Source: an uncultured Lachnospiraceae bacterium (GTDB lineage: Bacteria > Bacillota > Clostridia > Lachnospirales > Lachnospiraceae). From it: a stretch of DNA of 46,209 nt. The position numbers were made by a program, and so were the translations under genes. Location: assembly GCA_903789615.1 (NCBI GenBank), contig CAIFEV010000013.1, positions 1 through 46,209 of the forward strand, read 5' to 3'. Positions 11,984 through 20,644 of this stretch are shown here, one piece after another. The notes beneath the pieces were generated by a model, which saw only the letters and a list, made by a program, of their open reading frames with translations, was not told the DNA's origin and did no database searches. Within the stretch, counting starts at the first letter, position 1, and every line of letters starts with the position of its first letter.

Positions 11984-12118
11984 ATGAAGATGACATTTCA
12001 GCCGAAGAAGAGACAGAGAGCCAAGGTTCACGGTTTCCGTTCCAGAATGAGCACAAAGGGCGGCAGAAAAGTTCTTGCTGCAAGAAGAGCAAAGGGCAGA
12101 AAGCAGCTTTCAGCCTGA
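11984..12118 (+). CDS. rpmH: 50S ribosomal protein L34
   Basis: L34 is a 44-residue, very basic ribosomal protein: [22 protein letters not shown] followed by [22 protein letters not shown], the standard sequence. The start is set by GGAGGTGA ending 8 bases upstream; the longer open frame upstream to 11909 overlaps the promoter and is not coding. It is the first gene on the right side of oriC and is followed by a terminator, so most of its transcript ends before rnpA. Confidence 0.97.
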   Translation: MKMTFQPKKRQRAKVHGFRSRMSTKGGRKVLAARRAKGRKQLSA

Positions 12119-12157
12119 GACAGGCGGCAGGTCTTTTTAAGCAGACAGAAGGATGAC

Positions 12158-12191
12158 AGATGCCGGTTGCTTTAATCGGCATCTTTTTTTC
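12158..12191 (+). terminator. Rho-independent terminator after rpmH
   Basis: AGATGCCG (12158-12165) pairs with CGGCATCT (12177-12184) around an 11-base loop and runs into eight T. It separates abundant rpmH mRNA from the rnpA-yidD-yidC-jag genes. Confidence 0.85.
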
Positions 12192-12260
12192 TATCAGAAA
12201 CACCCGCCGTTTTCAGTCTGATATCCTGATAGGCGGCAAAACAGTAACAGGCCGGGAACT

Positions 12261-12662
12261 ATGAAATACAGAAATTTTGAAACACTACGGAAGAATCAGG
12301 ATTTTCAAAAAGTCTACCGGGAGCACAACAGCCGGTCAAACCGGTACCTCGTGCTCTATACAGCTGAAAATCACGCGGATACAATTCGACTCGGGGTATC
12401 CGTCAGTAAGAAGGTCGGGAACAGTATCGTCCGGCACAGACTCGCAAGACTGATCCGCGAAGCCTTCCGGCTGAACGCGGACAGTGTACAGAAAAACTGC
12501 GATTATATCTTTATCGCCAGAATGAGTCTGAAGAACAAAGGTTACAAAGAGACAGAAAATGCCATGGTAAGGCTTCTCGGAGAAGCAGGAAGACTGCAGA
12601 ATGATGAAAAAAGCTCTGATCGGGCTGATTCGGTTCTACCAGAAGGCAATATCACCGTATAA
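12261..12662 (+). CDS. rnpA: Ribonuclease P protein component
   Basis: RnpA (133 residues) assists the RNase P RNA in removing tRNA 5' leaders. The core motif reads [28 protein letters not shown] (residues 43-70), the RNR basic helix of the family, with RHR where RNR is commonest. The N-terminus [20 protein letters not shown] is typical. The C-terminus extends beyond the usual end and overlaps the start of yidD by 62 bases in another frame, suggesting translational coupling. Confidence 0.95.
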   Translation: MKYRNFETLRKNQDFQKVYREHNSRSNRYLVLYTAENHADTIRLGVSVSKKVGNSIVRHRLARLIREAFRLNADSVQKNCDYIFIARMSLKNKGYKETENAMVRLLGEAGRLQNDEKSSDRADSVLPEGNITV

Positions 12663-12816
12663 AGGCGGGCCGACGTGCCGCTACATTCCTTCGTGTTCCG
12701 TATACGCCATTCAGGCGGTCAACAAATACGGAGCCCTGAAGGGCGGATTTATGGCATTGAAAAGAATTCTACGGTGCAATCCCTTTCACAAGGGAGGATA
12801 TGATCCTGTCCCGTGA
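12601..12816 (+). CDS. yidD: Membrane protein insertion efficiency factor YidD
   Basis: YidD is a 71-residue protein associated with the membrane that aids YidC-dependent insertion. The sequence [20 protein letters not shown] followed by [18 protein letters not shown] carries the invariant cysteines and the GGYDPVP end. The start ATG-ATG lies within the rnpA 3' end with AGGAAG upstream. It stands in the conserved rnpA-yidD-yidC order, 27 bases before yidC. Confidence 0.95.
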   Translation: MMKKALIGLIRFYQKAISPYKGGPTCRYIPSCSVYAIQAVNKYGALKGGFMALKRILRCNPFHKGGYDPVP

Positions 12817-12843
12817 GGCAGGTGTCAGAGAGGAAACACTCGA

Positions 12844-14148
12844 ATGTATGCGATTTTTACTCCTATCGCAAATGTCCTCGGATTTATCCTGAATCTGCTT
12901 TTTGAGGGCATGTACAGGCTGGGCATCGGAAATGTCGGCCTGGCGATCATCCTGTTCACGCTGATCGTCAAGCTGTGCATGATGCCTCTGACCGTCAAAC
13001 AGTCCCGTATGCAGAAACTCCAGATGGTTATGCAGCCGGAGATTGATGCGATCCAGAAAAAGTACAAGGGAAAAAATTCCGATCAGCAGGCCATGCTGAA
13101 TATGCAGGCCGAAATGAAGGAAGTTTACGACAAATACGGAATCTCCCAGCTGGGCGGATGTCTTCAGCTGATCATCCAGATGCCGATCCTGTTCGGTCTG
13201 TATCAGGTATTCCGGGAAATCCCGGCATATGTGAGCAGACTCGCGGGGCCTCTTCAGGAGATTCTGACGTCGCTCTCGGCCAATCCGGGATTTAAGGACA
13301 CGCTTAATGGCGCGCTGGGGATGAATGTTGACTGGGATGTTACAAGGACAGCCGAAATTGCCATGTCCAGCCTGACACCGTCCCAGTGGCAGACGATTTC
13401 CGGGATTTTCCCGAATTCGGCGGATGTCATCAGCCAGAGTGTTGCGAAGCTCGATGCGATGAACAACTTCCTCGGCGTCTCCATGTCCCAGACGCCGCAG
13501 GCGGTCATGGGAATTGCCATTCTGATCCCGATCCTTTCCGGTGTGACGCAGTTTATCTCCGTGAAAGTCGCACAGGTTCAGAATCCGACATCCAAAGACA
13601 AGAACAACCCGATGAACGCCTCCATGAACATGATGATGTACTTCATGCCGATCATGTCGGCGTGGTTTGCGTTCAGTCTTCCGTCAGGCCTCGGTCTGTA
13701 CTGGATTGCGACAGCCGTGATCCAGACGATTCAGACGGTCATCGTAAACAGACGGATCGATGAAATCGGCGTGGACAAGATCGTCGAGCAGAACCAGGAG
13801 AAGAGAAGAAAGAAACTTGAGAAGAAGGGACTTACTTCGACAGAGCTCCAGGGAAAGGCGACAATCAACACCAGACAGATCGGAAGCAGCTACGCCCAGA
13901 GGTATGCACAGGCTGTAGCAGCTTCTCAGGCTGCGCGACCGAAAACCAGCATGAAAGAAAAAGCCGGGAGAGCCGGCAGCAATGTGACGGCGGAAGAGGA
14001 AAGACAGGCAGCTGCGGCAGCGCAGACCGTAAAGGCAGCGCCCGGGAGTCTTGCCGCAAAGGCGGGAATGGTTGCCGAATTCAACAACCGCTATGAGAAC
14101 AGAAACAAGAAGTATCTGAACCGGAATACTTCCGATAAGCGCCAGTAA
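12844..14148 (+). CDS. yidC: Membrane protein insertase YidC/Oxa1 family
   Basis: YidC (434 residues) inserts and folds membrane proteins. This is the Gram-positive form without the large periplasmic domain of Gram-negative YidC. The first core helix is GNVGLAIILFTLIVKLCMMP (about residues 29-48), followed by the charged cytoplasmic helical hairpin (QSRMQKLQMVMQPEIDAIQK). Further helices lie around 115-135, 220-240 and 265-310. The C-terminal tail from about 310 is long, basic and Ala-rich, as expected for ribosome or RNA contact. Lys43 stands where many homologues have the groove arginine. No lipobox cysteine is visible. jag follows 13 bases later. Confidence 0.95.
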   Translation: MYAIFTPIANVLGFILNLLFEGMYRLGIGNVGLAIILFTLIVKLCMMPLTVKQSRMQKLQMVMQPEIDAIQKKYKGKNSDQQAMLNMQAEMKEVYDKYGISQLGGCLQLIIQMPILFGLYQVFREIPAYVSRLAGPLQEILTSLSANPGFKDTLNGALGMNVDWDVTRTAEIAMSSLTPSQWQTISGIFPNSADVISQSVAKLDAMNNFLGVSMSQTPQAVMGIAILIPILSGVTQFISVKVAQVQNPTSKDKNNPMNASMNMMMYFMPIMSAWFAFSLPSGLGLYWIATAVIQTIQTVIVNRRIDEIGVDKIVEQNQEKRRKKLEKKGLTSTELQGKATINTRQIGSSYAQRYAQAVAASQAARPKTSMKEKAGRAGSNVTAEEERQAAAAAQTVKAAPGSLAAKAGMVAEFNNRYENRNKKYLNRNTSDKRQ

Positions 14149-14161
14149 GCGGAATAGAGTT

Positions 14162-15139
14162 ATGAAGAAAATTGAAGTAACAGGAAAGACAGTGAATGAC
14201 GCTGTCACGGAAGCCTGCATTCAGCTCGGAATTTCTTCGGACCACCTTGCCTATGAAGTTCTTGAGCAGGGCAGCGCCGGTATCCTGGGTCTTTTCGCAA
14301 AGCAGGCAAAGATCAGAGCCTGGGAGAAAACAGACGAGGAGCTGGCAGACGACAGACGCCGGCAGGAAGCTTCTCAGAAAGTACAGGAAATAGCGGCCAG
14401 AAGAACAGCACCGGAAAAAGAAGAGAAGACAGACGAAAAATCTACTGCATCTTCTGCATCTTCTTCTGCAGTATCTTCCGGCAGACAGGCTGAAAGGGCG
14501 GTTGAAAAGAAAAAGGCTGCACCGGCCGGTGTAAAACAGGCAAAGAAAGATGCCAGTGCGGAGGAACCTGCACCAAAATCAGACGCCGTTTCTGCGGAAA
14601 AGACGGAGAAGAAGCAGCTCACGCATGAAGAGATCGAAAGAAGAGTGACGGATTTTCTGGATGCAGTCTTCCATGCGGTCGGGCTCACGGAGACGATCAC
14701 ATTTTCCTATGAGAGCGACAACACGGTTGTCGTCGATATCGAGGGTGATGACACCGGCATCATGATCGGAAAGCGCGGGCAGACACTGGATTCGCTTCAG
14801 TATCTGACAAGTCTTGTTGTGAACAAGGGCAGGGAAAAGTACATCCGCGTCAAGCTTGATACAGAAAATTACCGTCAGAGGCGCGAAGAAACCCTGAAGA
14901 ATCTTGCCCGGAATATGGCTTCCAAGGCCAAGCGCACGGGACATCCGGTCGAACTGGAGCCGATGAATCCGTACGAGAGACGGATTATCCACGCAGCCCT
15001 GCAGGGTGACCGTTATGTTTCCACAAAGAGCGAAGGTGAGGAGCCGTACCGGCATGTCGTGATCTACATTGACCGCGCGAAGGCTGCAAACCGTCCGGCG
15101 GACGCCAGGAACAGCCGAAGAACAGAAGAACAGGAATAA
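14162..15139 (+). CDS. jag: Jag/KhpB RNA-binding protein (Jag-N, KH, R3H)
   Basis: This 325-residue protein is the SpoIIIJ-associated protein Jag, an RNA binder linked to cell elongation and sporulation in Firmicutes. The Jag-N domain spans about 1-50 (MKKIEVTGKTVNDAVTEACI, then a GSAGILGLFAKQAKI core). A long Ala/Lys/Glu/Ser linker runs from 55 to 160. The KH domain contains GIMIGKRGQTLDSLQYL near 200, with the GxxG loop as GKRG. The R3H domain contains MNPYERRIIHAALQGD near 265. It directly follows yidC, as in most Firmicutes. Confidence 0.95.
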   Translation: MKKIEVTGKTVNDAVTEACIQLGISSDHLAYEVLEQGSAGILGLFAKQAKIRAWEKTDEELADDRRRQEASQKVQEIAARRTAPEKEEKTDEKSTASSASSSAVSSGRQAERAVEKKKAAPAGVKQAKKDASAEEPAPKSDAVSAEKTEKKQLTHEEIERRVTDFLDAVFHAVGLTETITFSYESDNTVVVDIEGDDTGIMIGKRGQTLDSLQYLTSLVVNKGREKYIRVKLDTENYRQRREETLKNLARNMASKAKRTGHPVELEPMNPYERRIIHAALQGDRYVSTKSEGEEPYRHVVIYIDRAKAANRPADARNSRRTEEQE

Positions 15140-15151
15140 AGTCGTTTGAGG

Positions 15152-15182
15152 CCGCTGTCAGAATATATGCTTCTGACGGCGG
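15152..15182 (+). promoter_or_regulatory. Hairpin between jag and mnmE covering the mnmE ribosome binding region
   Basis: Positions 15152-15163 and 15171-15182 form a 12-bp stem with one G-U pair and a 7-base loop. The 3' arm contains the only purine-rich stretch (GGCGGA) upstream of mnmE ATG 15192, and is followed by ATTTTGT. It could be a weak terminator or could mask the mnmE ribosome binding site. Confidence 0.45.
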
Positions 15183-15191
15183 ATTTTGTAT

Positions 15192-16574
15192 ATGGAAGAT
15201 ACGATTGCAGCAATTTCAACGAACCTTTCCGGTCCGGCCGGTATCGGCATCATACGCGTGAGCGGAGAAGACGCCATCGCCATAGCTGACAGAATTTTTT
15301 TATCTCCCTCCGGAAAAAAACTTTCCGACGCGCCAAGTCACACGATCCACTACGGAAGGGCACTGGACGCAGAAGGGAATGTGTGCGACGAGTGTCTGGT
15401 GAGCGTCATGCGCGCGCCGCACACCTACACCCGCGAGGATGTGGCCGAATTCAACTGTCACGGAGGTGTTCTGGTACAGAAAAAAGTTCTTGCGTCACTC
15501 ATCGCTGCCGGTGCACGGCCGGCACAGCCGGGAGAATTTACCAGGCGAGCTTTTTTAAACGGCCGGATTGACCTGTCCCAGGCGGAAGCGGTCATGGACC
15601 TCATCAACGCAAAGAATTCGTGGGCAGTCCGGGCTTCTGTAGACCAGCTGGACGGCAGGCTCTCGCTTGAACTTGAGCAGATCCGTGACGGGATTCTGGA
15701 TCACACGGCGAGAATCGAAGCGGCTCTTGATGATCCGGAGCATATGGAACTGGATCATTACGGCATCATTCTGGAAAAGGACATCACCCGCTGGAAACAG
15801 AAACTCCTGGAACTTATCCGCGGCGCCGACGAGGGGAGAATTCTGAAAGAAGGCATCCGCACGGTCATTCTCGGCCGCACCAATGCCGGAAAATCGTCCC
15901 TGATGAATCTGCTCTCCGGAGCCGACCGGGCTATCGTGACAGATGTGGCCGGAACAACCCGGGACATTCTCGAGGAGACGGTCATGGTAAATGGTCTCTC
16001 CCTGCTGCTGATGGACACGGCCGGAATCCGTGAGACCGATGACGTTGTCGAAAAGATCGGCGTAAAAAAGGCCTGGGGAGCTGCTAAAGATGCGGATCTG
16101 ATTCTGTATGTCATCGACGCAAGCAGACCGCTAGAGGAAGAAGATTATTCCATCATCCGGAAAGTAAAATCAAGCGGAGCTTTCTGCATCACACTGCTTA
16201 ACAAGAGTGATCTTGAGGCCCGGCTCACCGAAGACGACATCCGGGAACAGCTTTCCTCACCGGTAATCTCCTTCTCGGCACGCACCGGAGACGGAATGGA
16301 CGAGCTGAAGAGAATTCTGACGGAAAAGTTTGCGTCCGGGGCGGTTAAAGCAAATGATCAGGTGATCATTACAAACGAGAGACATAAGTTTTTGCTGATG
16401 GAAGCGGAAAAGAGCCTGGAAAATGTGGAAAAATCCATTCAGGACGGCTTAAGTGAGGATTTCTTTACGATCGATCTGATGGGTGCGTATACTTCTCTCG
16501 GGAAGATACTTGGCAAAGAAATTGAGGATGATCTGGCAGACCGCATCTTTTCAAAATTCTGCATGGGCAAGTGA
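15192..16574 (+). CDS. mnmE: tRNA modification GTPase MnmE
   Basis: MnmE (460 residues) is the GTPase that with MnmG installs the carboxymethylaminomethyl group on wobble U34 of tRNAs. The N-terminal folate-binding domain begins MEDTIAAISTNLSGPAGIGI. The inserted G domain shows GRTNAGKSSLMN, DVAGTTRDILEE, MDTAGIRE and NKSDL. The C-terminus FCMGK carries the cysteine of the family FCIGK tail. ATG 15192 starts the conserved sequence; a TTG two codons upstream is also possible. mnmG follows at once. Confidence 0.96.
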   Translation: MEDTIAAISTNLSGPAGIGIIRVSGEDAIAIADRIFLSPSGKKLSDAPSHTIHYGRALDAEGNVCDECLVSVMRAPHTYTREDVAEFNCHGGVLVQKKVLASLIAAGARPAQPGEFTRRAFLNGRIDLSQAEAVMDLINAKNSWAVRASVDQLDGRLSLELEQIRDGILDHTARIEAALDDPEHMELDHYGIILEKDITRWKQKLLELIRGADEGRILKEGIRTVILGRTNAGKSSLMNLLSGADRAIVTDVAGTTRDILEETVMVNGLSLLLMDTAGIRETDDVVEKIGVKKAWGAAKDADLILYVIDASRPLEEEDYSIIRKVKSSGAFCITLLNKSDLEARLTEDDIREQLSSPVISFSARTGDGMDELKRILTEKFASGAVKANDQVIITNERHKFLLMEAEKSLENVEKSIQDGLSEDFFTIDLMGAYTSLGKILGKEIEDDLADRIFSKFCMGK

Positions 16575-16599
16575 AGTGAACTGGTAAATGAGGAACGGC

Positions 16600-18501
16600 A
16601 TGGATAGTCACTATATCGAAGAATACTGGGATGTTATCGTTGTAGGAGCCGGACACGCGGGCTGTGAAGCTGCGCTGGCAAGTGCCAGACTGGGACTTCA
16701 GACAATTGTGTTTACGGTCAGCTGTGACAGTATCGCGCTTATGCCGTGCAATCCGAATGTAGGCGGAACCAGCAAGGGGCATCTGGTGCGGGAACTGGAT
16801 GCACTCGGCGGTGAGATGGGCAGGAATATTGACGCAACCTTCATCCAGAGCAAGATGCTGAATGCCTCGAAAGGTCCTGCCGTCCATTCGCTTCGCGCTC
16901 AGGCCGACAAGCAGGAGTACAGCCGCCGGATGAGGCGGGTCCTTGAGAATACCGATAATCTGCTTGTCCGTCAGGCAGAGGTGTCCGATCTGCTGATAGA
17001 GCACGGCAGAATCATCGGGGTGCGGACACTTTCCGGGGGCACCTATTACGCAAAGGCCGTCGTGCTTGCGACCGGTGTCTATCTGAAATCCCGCTGCATC
17101 TTCGGCGAGACGAGTTATCATACTGGGCCGAACGGGCTGATGGCTGCCAATCATCTGACGGATTCACTTCTTTCGGCCGGCATCAGCGTGCGCCGCTTTA
17201 AGACAGGCACACCGGCAAGAGTCGACAGACGCTCGATTGACTTTTCAAAGATGACCGAACAGTTCGGAGATGAGAGAATTGTTCCGTTTTCCTTTACGAC
17301 TGATCCGGACAGCATTCAGAAGAGACAGGTTTCCTGCTGGCTGACGTATACTAATACTGAAACACACAAAATAATACGGGATAATATAGACAGAAGTCCT
17401 CTCTATTCCGGCCGTATTCATGCTACAGGACCGCGCTACTGTCCTTCCATTGAAGACAAGGTGATGAAATTTGCCGACAAGGACCGGCATCAGATTTTTA
17501 TTGAACCGGAAGGGTTATACACCAATGAAATGTATCTGAGCGGGTTTTCCTCATCCATGCCGGAAGATGTTCAGTACGCGATGATCCGCACGGTGGCCGG
17601 ACTGGAACACGCGAGGATCGTGCGCAATGCATACGCGATCGAGTATGACTGCATTGATGCCACACAGCTGAAAGAAAGTCTGGAATTTAAGAATATTTCC
17701 GGGCTGTTTGCGGCAGGACAGATAAACGGAAGCTCCGGATATGAGGAGGCGGCTGCACAGGGAATCCTTGCGGGAATCAATGCCGCGCAGTATGTCAAGG
17801 GAAAAGGACCTCTGATCATCAGCCGGTCGGAAGGATATATCGGCGTGCTGATCGATGATCTTGTGACCAAGCCGACTCAGGAGCCGTACCGCATGATGAC
17901 ATCGAGAGCCGAATACAGGCTGCTGCTGCGGCAGGACAATGCAGACGAAAGACTGACACATTACGGACATGCCGTAGGACTTATATCCGACGAACGAATG
18001 AAGAAAACGGCGCAGAAGCAGGAGGAAATCGACCGGGAAGTTGACCGTATTATGCACACGCATGTCGGGACAAAGCCGGAGATTGAAGCTCTTCTGGACC
18101 ACTTTGGGAGTCAGAGACTTGAAAATGGAACTACGCTTGCGGAGCTGATCCGCCGTCCGGAACTTTCTTATGAGAAGCTGGAAAGTATTGATCCTGACCG
18201 GCCTGCTCTGTCCCGTGCTGTGCAGGAAGAGGTGAATATCCGGATAAAGTATGAGGGATACATCCGGCGTCAGCAGATTCAGGTGCGCCATTTTGAAAAG
18301 CTCGAGAAACGGCTTATCCCGGACGATATCCGGTATGAGGATGTATATGGTCTTCGGATAGAGGCACTTCAGAAACTCTCTTCTATAAGGCCGCGCTCTA
18401 TCGGACAGGCTTCCCGGATTTCCGGTGTGTCGCCGGCGGATATTTCCGTTTTGCTCGTTTACCTTGAAAAACAAAGCAGGAGCTTAAAAACTGATGTGTG
18501 A
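16600..18501 (+). CDS. mnmG: tRNA uridine-5-carboxymethylaminomethyl modification enzyme MnmG
   Basis: MnmG (633 residues) is the FAD-dependent partner of MnmE. The dinucleotide-binding motif is [21 protein letters not shown] near the N-terminus. The family signatures are [20 protein letters not shown], and near 370 [17 protein letters not shown]. The C-terminal helical domain that binds MnmE is intact. ATG 16600 is chosen over ATG 16588 because AGGA lies 5 bases upstream of it. It overlaps rsmG by 8 bases. Confidence 0.96.
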   Translation: MDSHYIEEYWDVIVVGAGHAGCEAALASARLGLQTIVFTVSCDSIALMPCNPNVGGTSKGHLVRELDALGGEMGRNIDATFIQSKMLNASKGPAVHSLRAQADKQEYSRRMRRVLENTDNLLVRQAEVSDLLIEHGRIIGVRTLSGGTYYAKAVVLATGVYLKSRCIFGETSYHTGPNGLMAANHLTDSLLSAGISVRRFKTGTPARVDRRSIDFSKMTEQFGDERIVPFSFTTDPDSIQKRQVSCWLTYTNTETHKIIRDNIDRSPLYSGRIHATGPRYCPSIEDKVMKFADKDRHQIFIEPEGLYTNEMYLSGFSSSMPEDVQYAMIRTVAGLEHARIVRNAYAIEYDCIDATQLKESLEFKNISGLFAAGQINGSSGYEEAAAQGILAGINAAQYVKGKGPLIISRSEGYIGVLIDDLVTKPTQEPYRMMTSRAEYRLLLRQDNADERLTHYGHAVGLISDERMKKTAQKQEEIDREVDRIMHTHVGTKPEIEALLDHFGSQRLENGTTLAELIRRPELSYEKLESIDPDRPALSRAVQEEVNIRIKYEGYIRRQQIQVRHFEKLEKRLIPDDIRYEDVYGLRIEALQKLSSIRPRSIGQASRISGVSPADISVLLVYLEKQSRSLKTDV

Positions 18502-19222
18502 AGCAGAATTTACGGAAGGACTGAAGAGCTTCGGTCTTGTGGCGGATAAGAGACAGCTTGAAGCTTTCGAAGCGTATTACAAACGGCTCATTCAGACGAA
18601 TACGGTGATGAATCTCACGGCGATCACGGAAAAGCAGGACGTCTATCGTCTGCATTTTCTGGACAGTCTAAGCCTGATTCCGGCCGCAGGAAAAGCGGAA
18701 ATTTCAATACCATCTGACTGCAGGATGATTGATGTTGGAACGGGTGCCGGATTCCCTGGTGTTCCCTTAAAGATCATGCTTCCGAAAATACGTCTGACAC
18801 TCCTGGATTCTCTGAACAAACGGCTGAATTTCCTTTCGTCGGTGATTCAGGAAAATAACCTGAGCGATGTAAAGCTTGTCCACGCAAGGGCAGAGGACGG
18901 GGCCAGAGATCCGAAGCTTCGCGAAAAGTATGACATTGCCGTATCCCGTGCCGTCGCATCCCTCCCGGTACTCTGTGAGTACTGTCTGCCGTACGTGCGC
19001 GTCGGAGGTTATTTTGCGGCATATAAAACAACATCGGTTTCAGACGAAATTCGTGATGCGGAACATGCTATCCGCACCCTCGGCGGAAAGACGGTTTCCA
19101 CCATATTTTTCACACTGCCGGGGACAAATGTGCAGAGAGCAATTGTTTTTATTCAGAAATGTGCAAAAACGCCAAAGGCATATCCGCGCAAAGCCGGAAC
19201 CCCAAAAAGCAATCCTCTTTAA
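18494..19222 (+). CDS. rsmG: 16S rRNA (guanine-N7) methyltransferase RsmG
   Basis: RsmG (242 residues) methylates G527 of 16S rRNA. The SAM-binding motif is [20 protein letters not shown] near residue 77, preceded by [20 protein letters not shown], both diagnostic. The C-terminal strand ends with the usual substrate-side hydrophobic segment, then a short basic Pro-rich tail. The start overlaps the mnmG stop. It is the last gene of this run; a hairpin lies about 20 bases downstream. Confidence 0.95.
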   Translation: MCEAEFTEGLKSFGLVADKRQLEAFEAYYKRLIQTNTVMNLTAITEKQDVYRLHFLDSLSLIPAAGKAEISIPSDCRMIDVGTGAGFPGVPLKIMLPKIRLTLLDSLNKRLNFLSSVIQENNLSDVKLVHARAEDGARDPKLREKYDIAVSRAVASLPVLCEYCLPYVRVGGYFAAYKTTSVSDEIRDAEHAIRTLGGKTVSTIFFTLPGTNVQRAIVFIQKCAKTPKAYPRKAGTPKSNPL

Positions 19223-19227
19223 ATTTA

Positions 19228-19275
19228 AAAAAACGAAAATAGCGCGGCAGAATCTGATATACGGATTCTGCCGCG
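19228..19275 (-). terminator. Terminator between convergent rsmG and the hydrolase-like gene
   Basis: A perfect 12-bp stem (19243-19254 with 19264-19275) has a 9-base loop. On the minus strand it is followed by a U-rich tract (complement of 19228-19240), so it clearly fits termination of the gene at 19347. On the plus strand the following sequence is only weakly T-rich, but it may also serve rsmG. Confidence 0.8.
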
Positions 19276-19346
19276 TTCGTGTTCGGTATACGGTTTTGAA
19301 TTTCTTTCTGACAGGACAGATGATTACCCGGTGACATTGCGCCTTT

Positions 19347-20285
19347 TCATAGGATTGCTTCCACCTGCGCAGTAAAAACGTCGGGCATCTCAAGCTGCGG
19401 AAATTTTTTGGATTCTTCAATCGGCGCAAAAAGAATCCCGGAATTCAGAACCTTATATTTGCGCAGGACCGGAAATTCTTCCAGGCTGTATTTTCCGTAG
19501 ATGATGGAAAGGTCCTTGGCTTCTTTAACGAAAGTCCCTGTCGGGACGGCAAACATGTTATTGATCTGGCTTGTGAAAACGGATATCGCGCCATTTTCAT
19601 TCCGGTGTGCATTTTTGTAAAATGCGTGAATGAGTTTTTTCGACACATTCTGCGGCCGGTAAAACTGTCTTGCCGGCACAACACCTTCCATGTGCAGCCG
19701 GTTGTGAGCCAGATTATACATAAAGGTTCCCAGAACGGGAACTTTGCACACGGAGCGGAGAACGCGGCGCCATCCTGAGACAGGCTGACGAAGATCCGGT
19801 GATGATGGATTGACGAGTATTATTTTTCTGACAAGGTCCGGTTCCATCTTACTCACAGAGAGGATTATTCCCGATGTCTGTCCGGAAACAATGATATCCG
19901 TTTTCTCTTTGATCACTTCCCTGATGAAATCAGCGACAGCATCGGCAAAAAAATATCCTGTGTATGTCATCACCGGCTTGTCCGAACATCCAAAACCGGG
20001 GAGGTCGATCATATATACTTTATGACTGCGCGCGAGCAGAGGCGCTGATTCACTCCATTCTACAGAAGACGAATTTCCTCCAATATCATGAATAAGGAGA
20101 ACGGGAGAGCCTTCTCCCATGCAGGAGTAGCGGATTGCAAATTTCCGGAAGTAAAAGACTTCTTGTGGCTGATCGACAGGTTCATCTTCGCTGCGGATCG
20201 TCTTTTCCAGATACTGATTCCACAAACCGAGCGCCGTAATACCGCCGGTAAGAAGAAAAATTGTTTTCTTTACCTTTTTATTCAT
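19347..20285 (-). CDS. Membrane-anchored alpha/beta-hydrolase fold protein lacking the catalytic triad
   Basis: This 312-residue protein begins with a basic segment and one hydrophobic helix (TIFLLTGGITALGLW, about 8-22), then an alpha/beta-hydrolase domain. The oxyanion region VLLIHDIGGNSSSVEW (63-78) and YMIDLPGFGCSDKP (91-104) are clear family motifs. The nucleophile elbow reads SGQTSG, with Thr137 where Ser, Cys or Asp is expected. The acid position reads GKYS (Ser267, usually Asp), and the histidine region reads KKFPQLE (Lys294, usually His). All three triad residues therefore appear replaced, which suggests a binding or structural role. ATG 20285 is supported by AAAGG upstream; the longer frame covers the promoter. 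Function is unknown. Confidence 0.7.
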   Translation of the reverse strand: MNKKVKKTIFLLTGGITALGLWNQYLEKTIRSEDEPVDQPQEVFYFRKFAIRYSCMGEGSPVLLIHDIGGNSSSVEWSESAPLLARSHKVYMIDLPGFGCSDKPVMTYTGYFFADAVADFIREVIKEKTDIIVSGQTSGIILSVSKMEPDLVRKIILVNPSSPDLRQPVSGWRRVLRSVCKVPVLGTFMYNLAHNRLHMEGVVPARQFYRPQNVSKKLIHAFYKNAHRNENGAISVFTSQINNMFAVPTGTFVKEAKDLSIIYGKYSLEEFPVLRKYKVLNSGILFAPIEESKKFPQLEMPDVFTAQVEAIL

Positions 20286-20336
20286 CAGACGCCTTTCTCT
20301 GCACAAAGCAGACACGTTTACATCTTTAGTTCTTCT

Positions 20337-20365
20337 ATTATAGTTTTGTATGAATTGGTTTTCAA
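20337..20365 (-). promoter_or_regulatory. Promoter of the hydrolase-like gene
   Basis: On the minus strand TTGAAA (20360-20365) and the consensus TATAAT (20337-20342) are exactly 17 bases apart. The leader before ATG 20285 is about 45 bases. Confidence 0.7.
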
Positions 20366-20431
20366 TCAGACAGGAAGCGGAAATTATCATAAGATATTTT
20401 CCGGCAGTGCACAGAGTACTGAAAGTGATGG

Positions 20432-20437
20432 TATAAT
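20432..20437 (+). promoter_or_regulatory. Possible parAB promoter -10 element
   Basis: A consensus TATAAT stands just before the parS cluster, pointing to parA. The -35 position 17 bases upstream (GCACAG) is poor. If used, the whole parS cluster lies in the parA leader, so bound ParB could repress the operon. Confidence 0.45.
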
Positions 20438-20442
20438 GAACA

Positions 20443-20604
20443 CCAGAAATGTTTCACGTGAAACATTTCTGGAACCGTCCGGATAGGATTCACGTGAACT
20501 TTTTAATAATCGCCAGATGTTTCACGTGAAACATTTTTTGGCAACTTTATGTTTCCCGTGAAACATAAAGCAAAATCGATGAGGAGAATGTTTCACGTGA
20601 AACA
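20443..20604. other. parS: parS centromere cluster
   Basis: The 16-bp parS TGTTTCACGTGAAACA occurs exactly at 20450-20465, 20518-20533 and 20589-20604. A single-mismatch copy (TGTTTCCCGTGAAACA) lies at 20550-20565, and a degenerate core TTCACGTGAA at 20489-20498. The first copy sits in a perfect 30-bp palindrome (20443-20472). ParB binds these and spreads; with ParA this segregates the origin region. The cluster lies about 9 kb from oriC, immediately upstream of parA. Confidence 0.95.
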
Positions 20605-20644
20605 TTTCCGGATTGTGGATCAGGAATACGCGGAAAGAAAGGGA

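Noticed and set aside
20443-20604. Repeated palindromes suggesting a CRISPR array
   Set aside because: The repeats are 16-bp parS sites with uneven spacing and no spacer structure, directly before parA.
20549-20644. N-terminal extension of ParA
   Set aside because: The extra residues only translate parS and a flanking spacer; the conserved Walker region and a ribosome binding site support ATG 20645.
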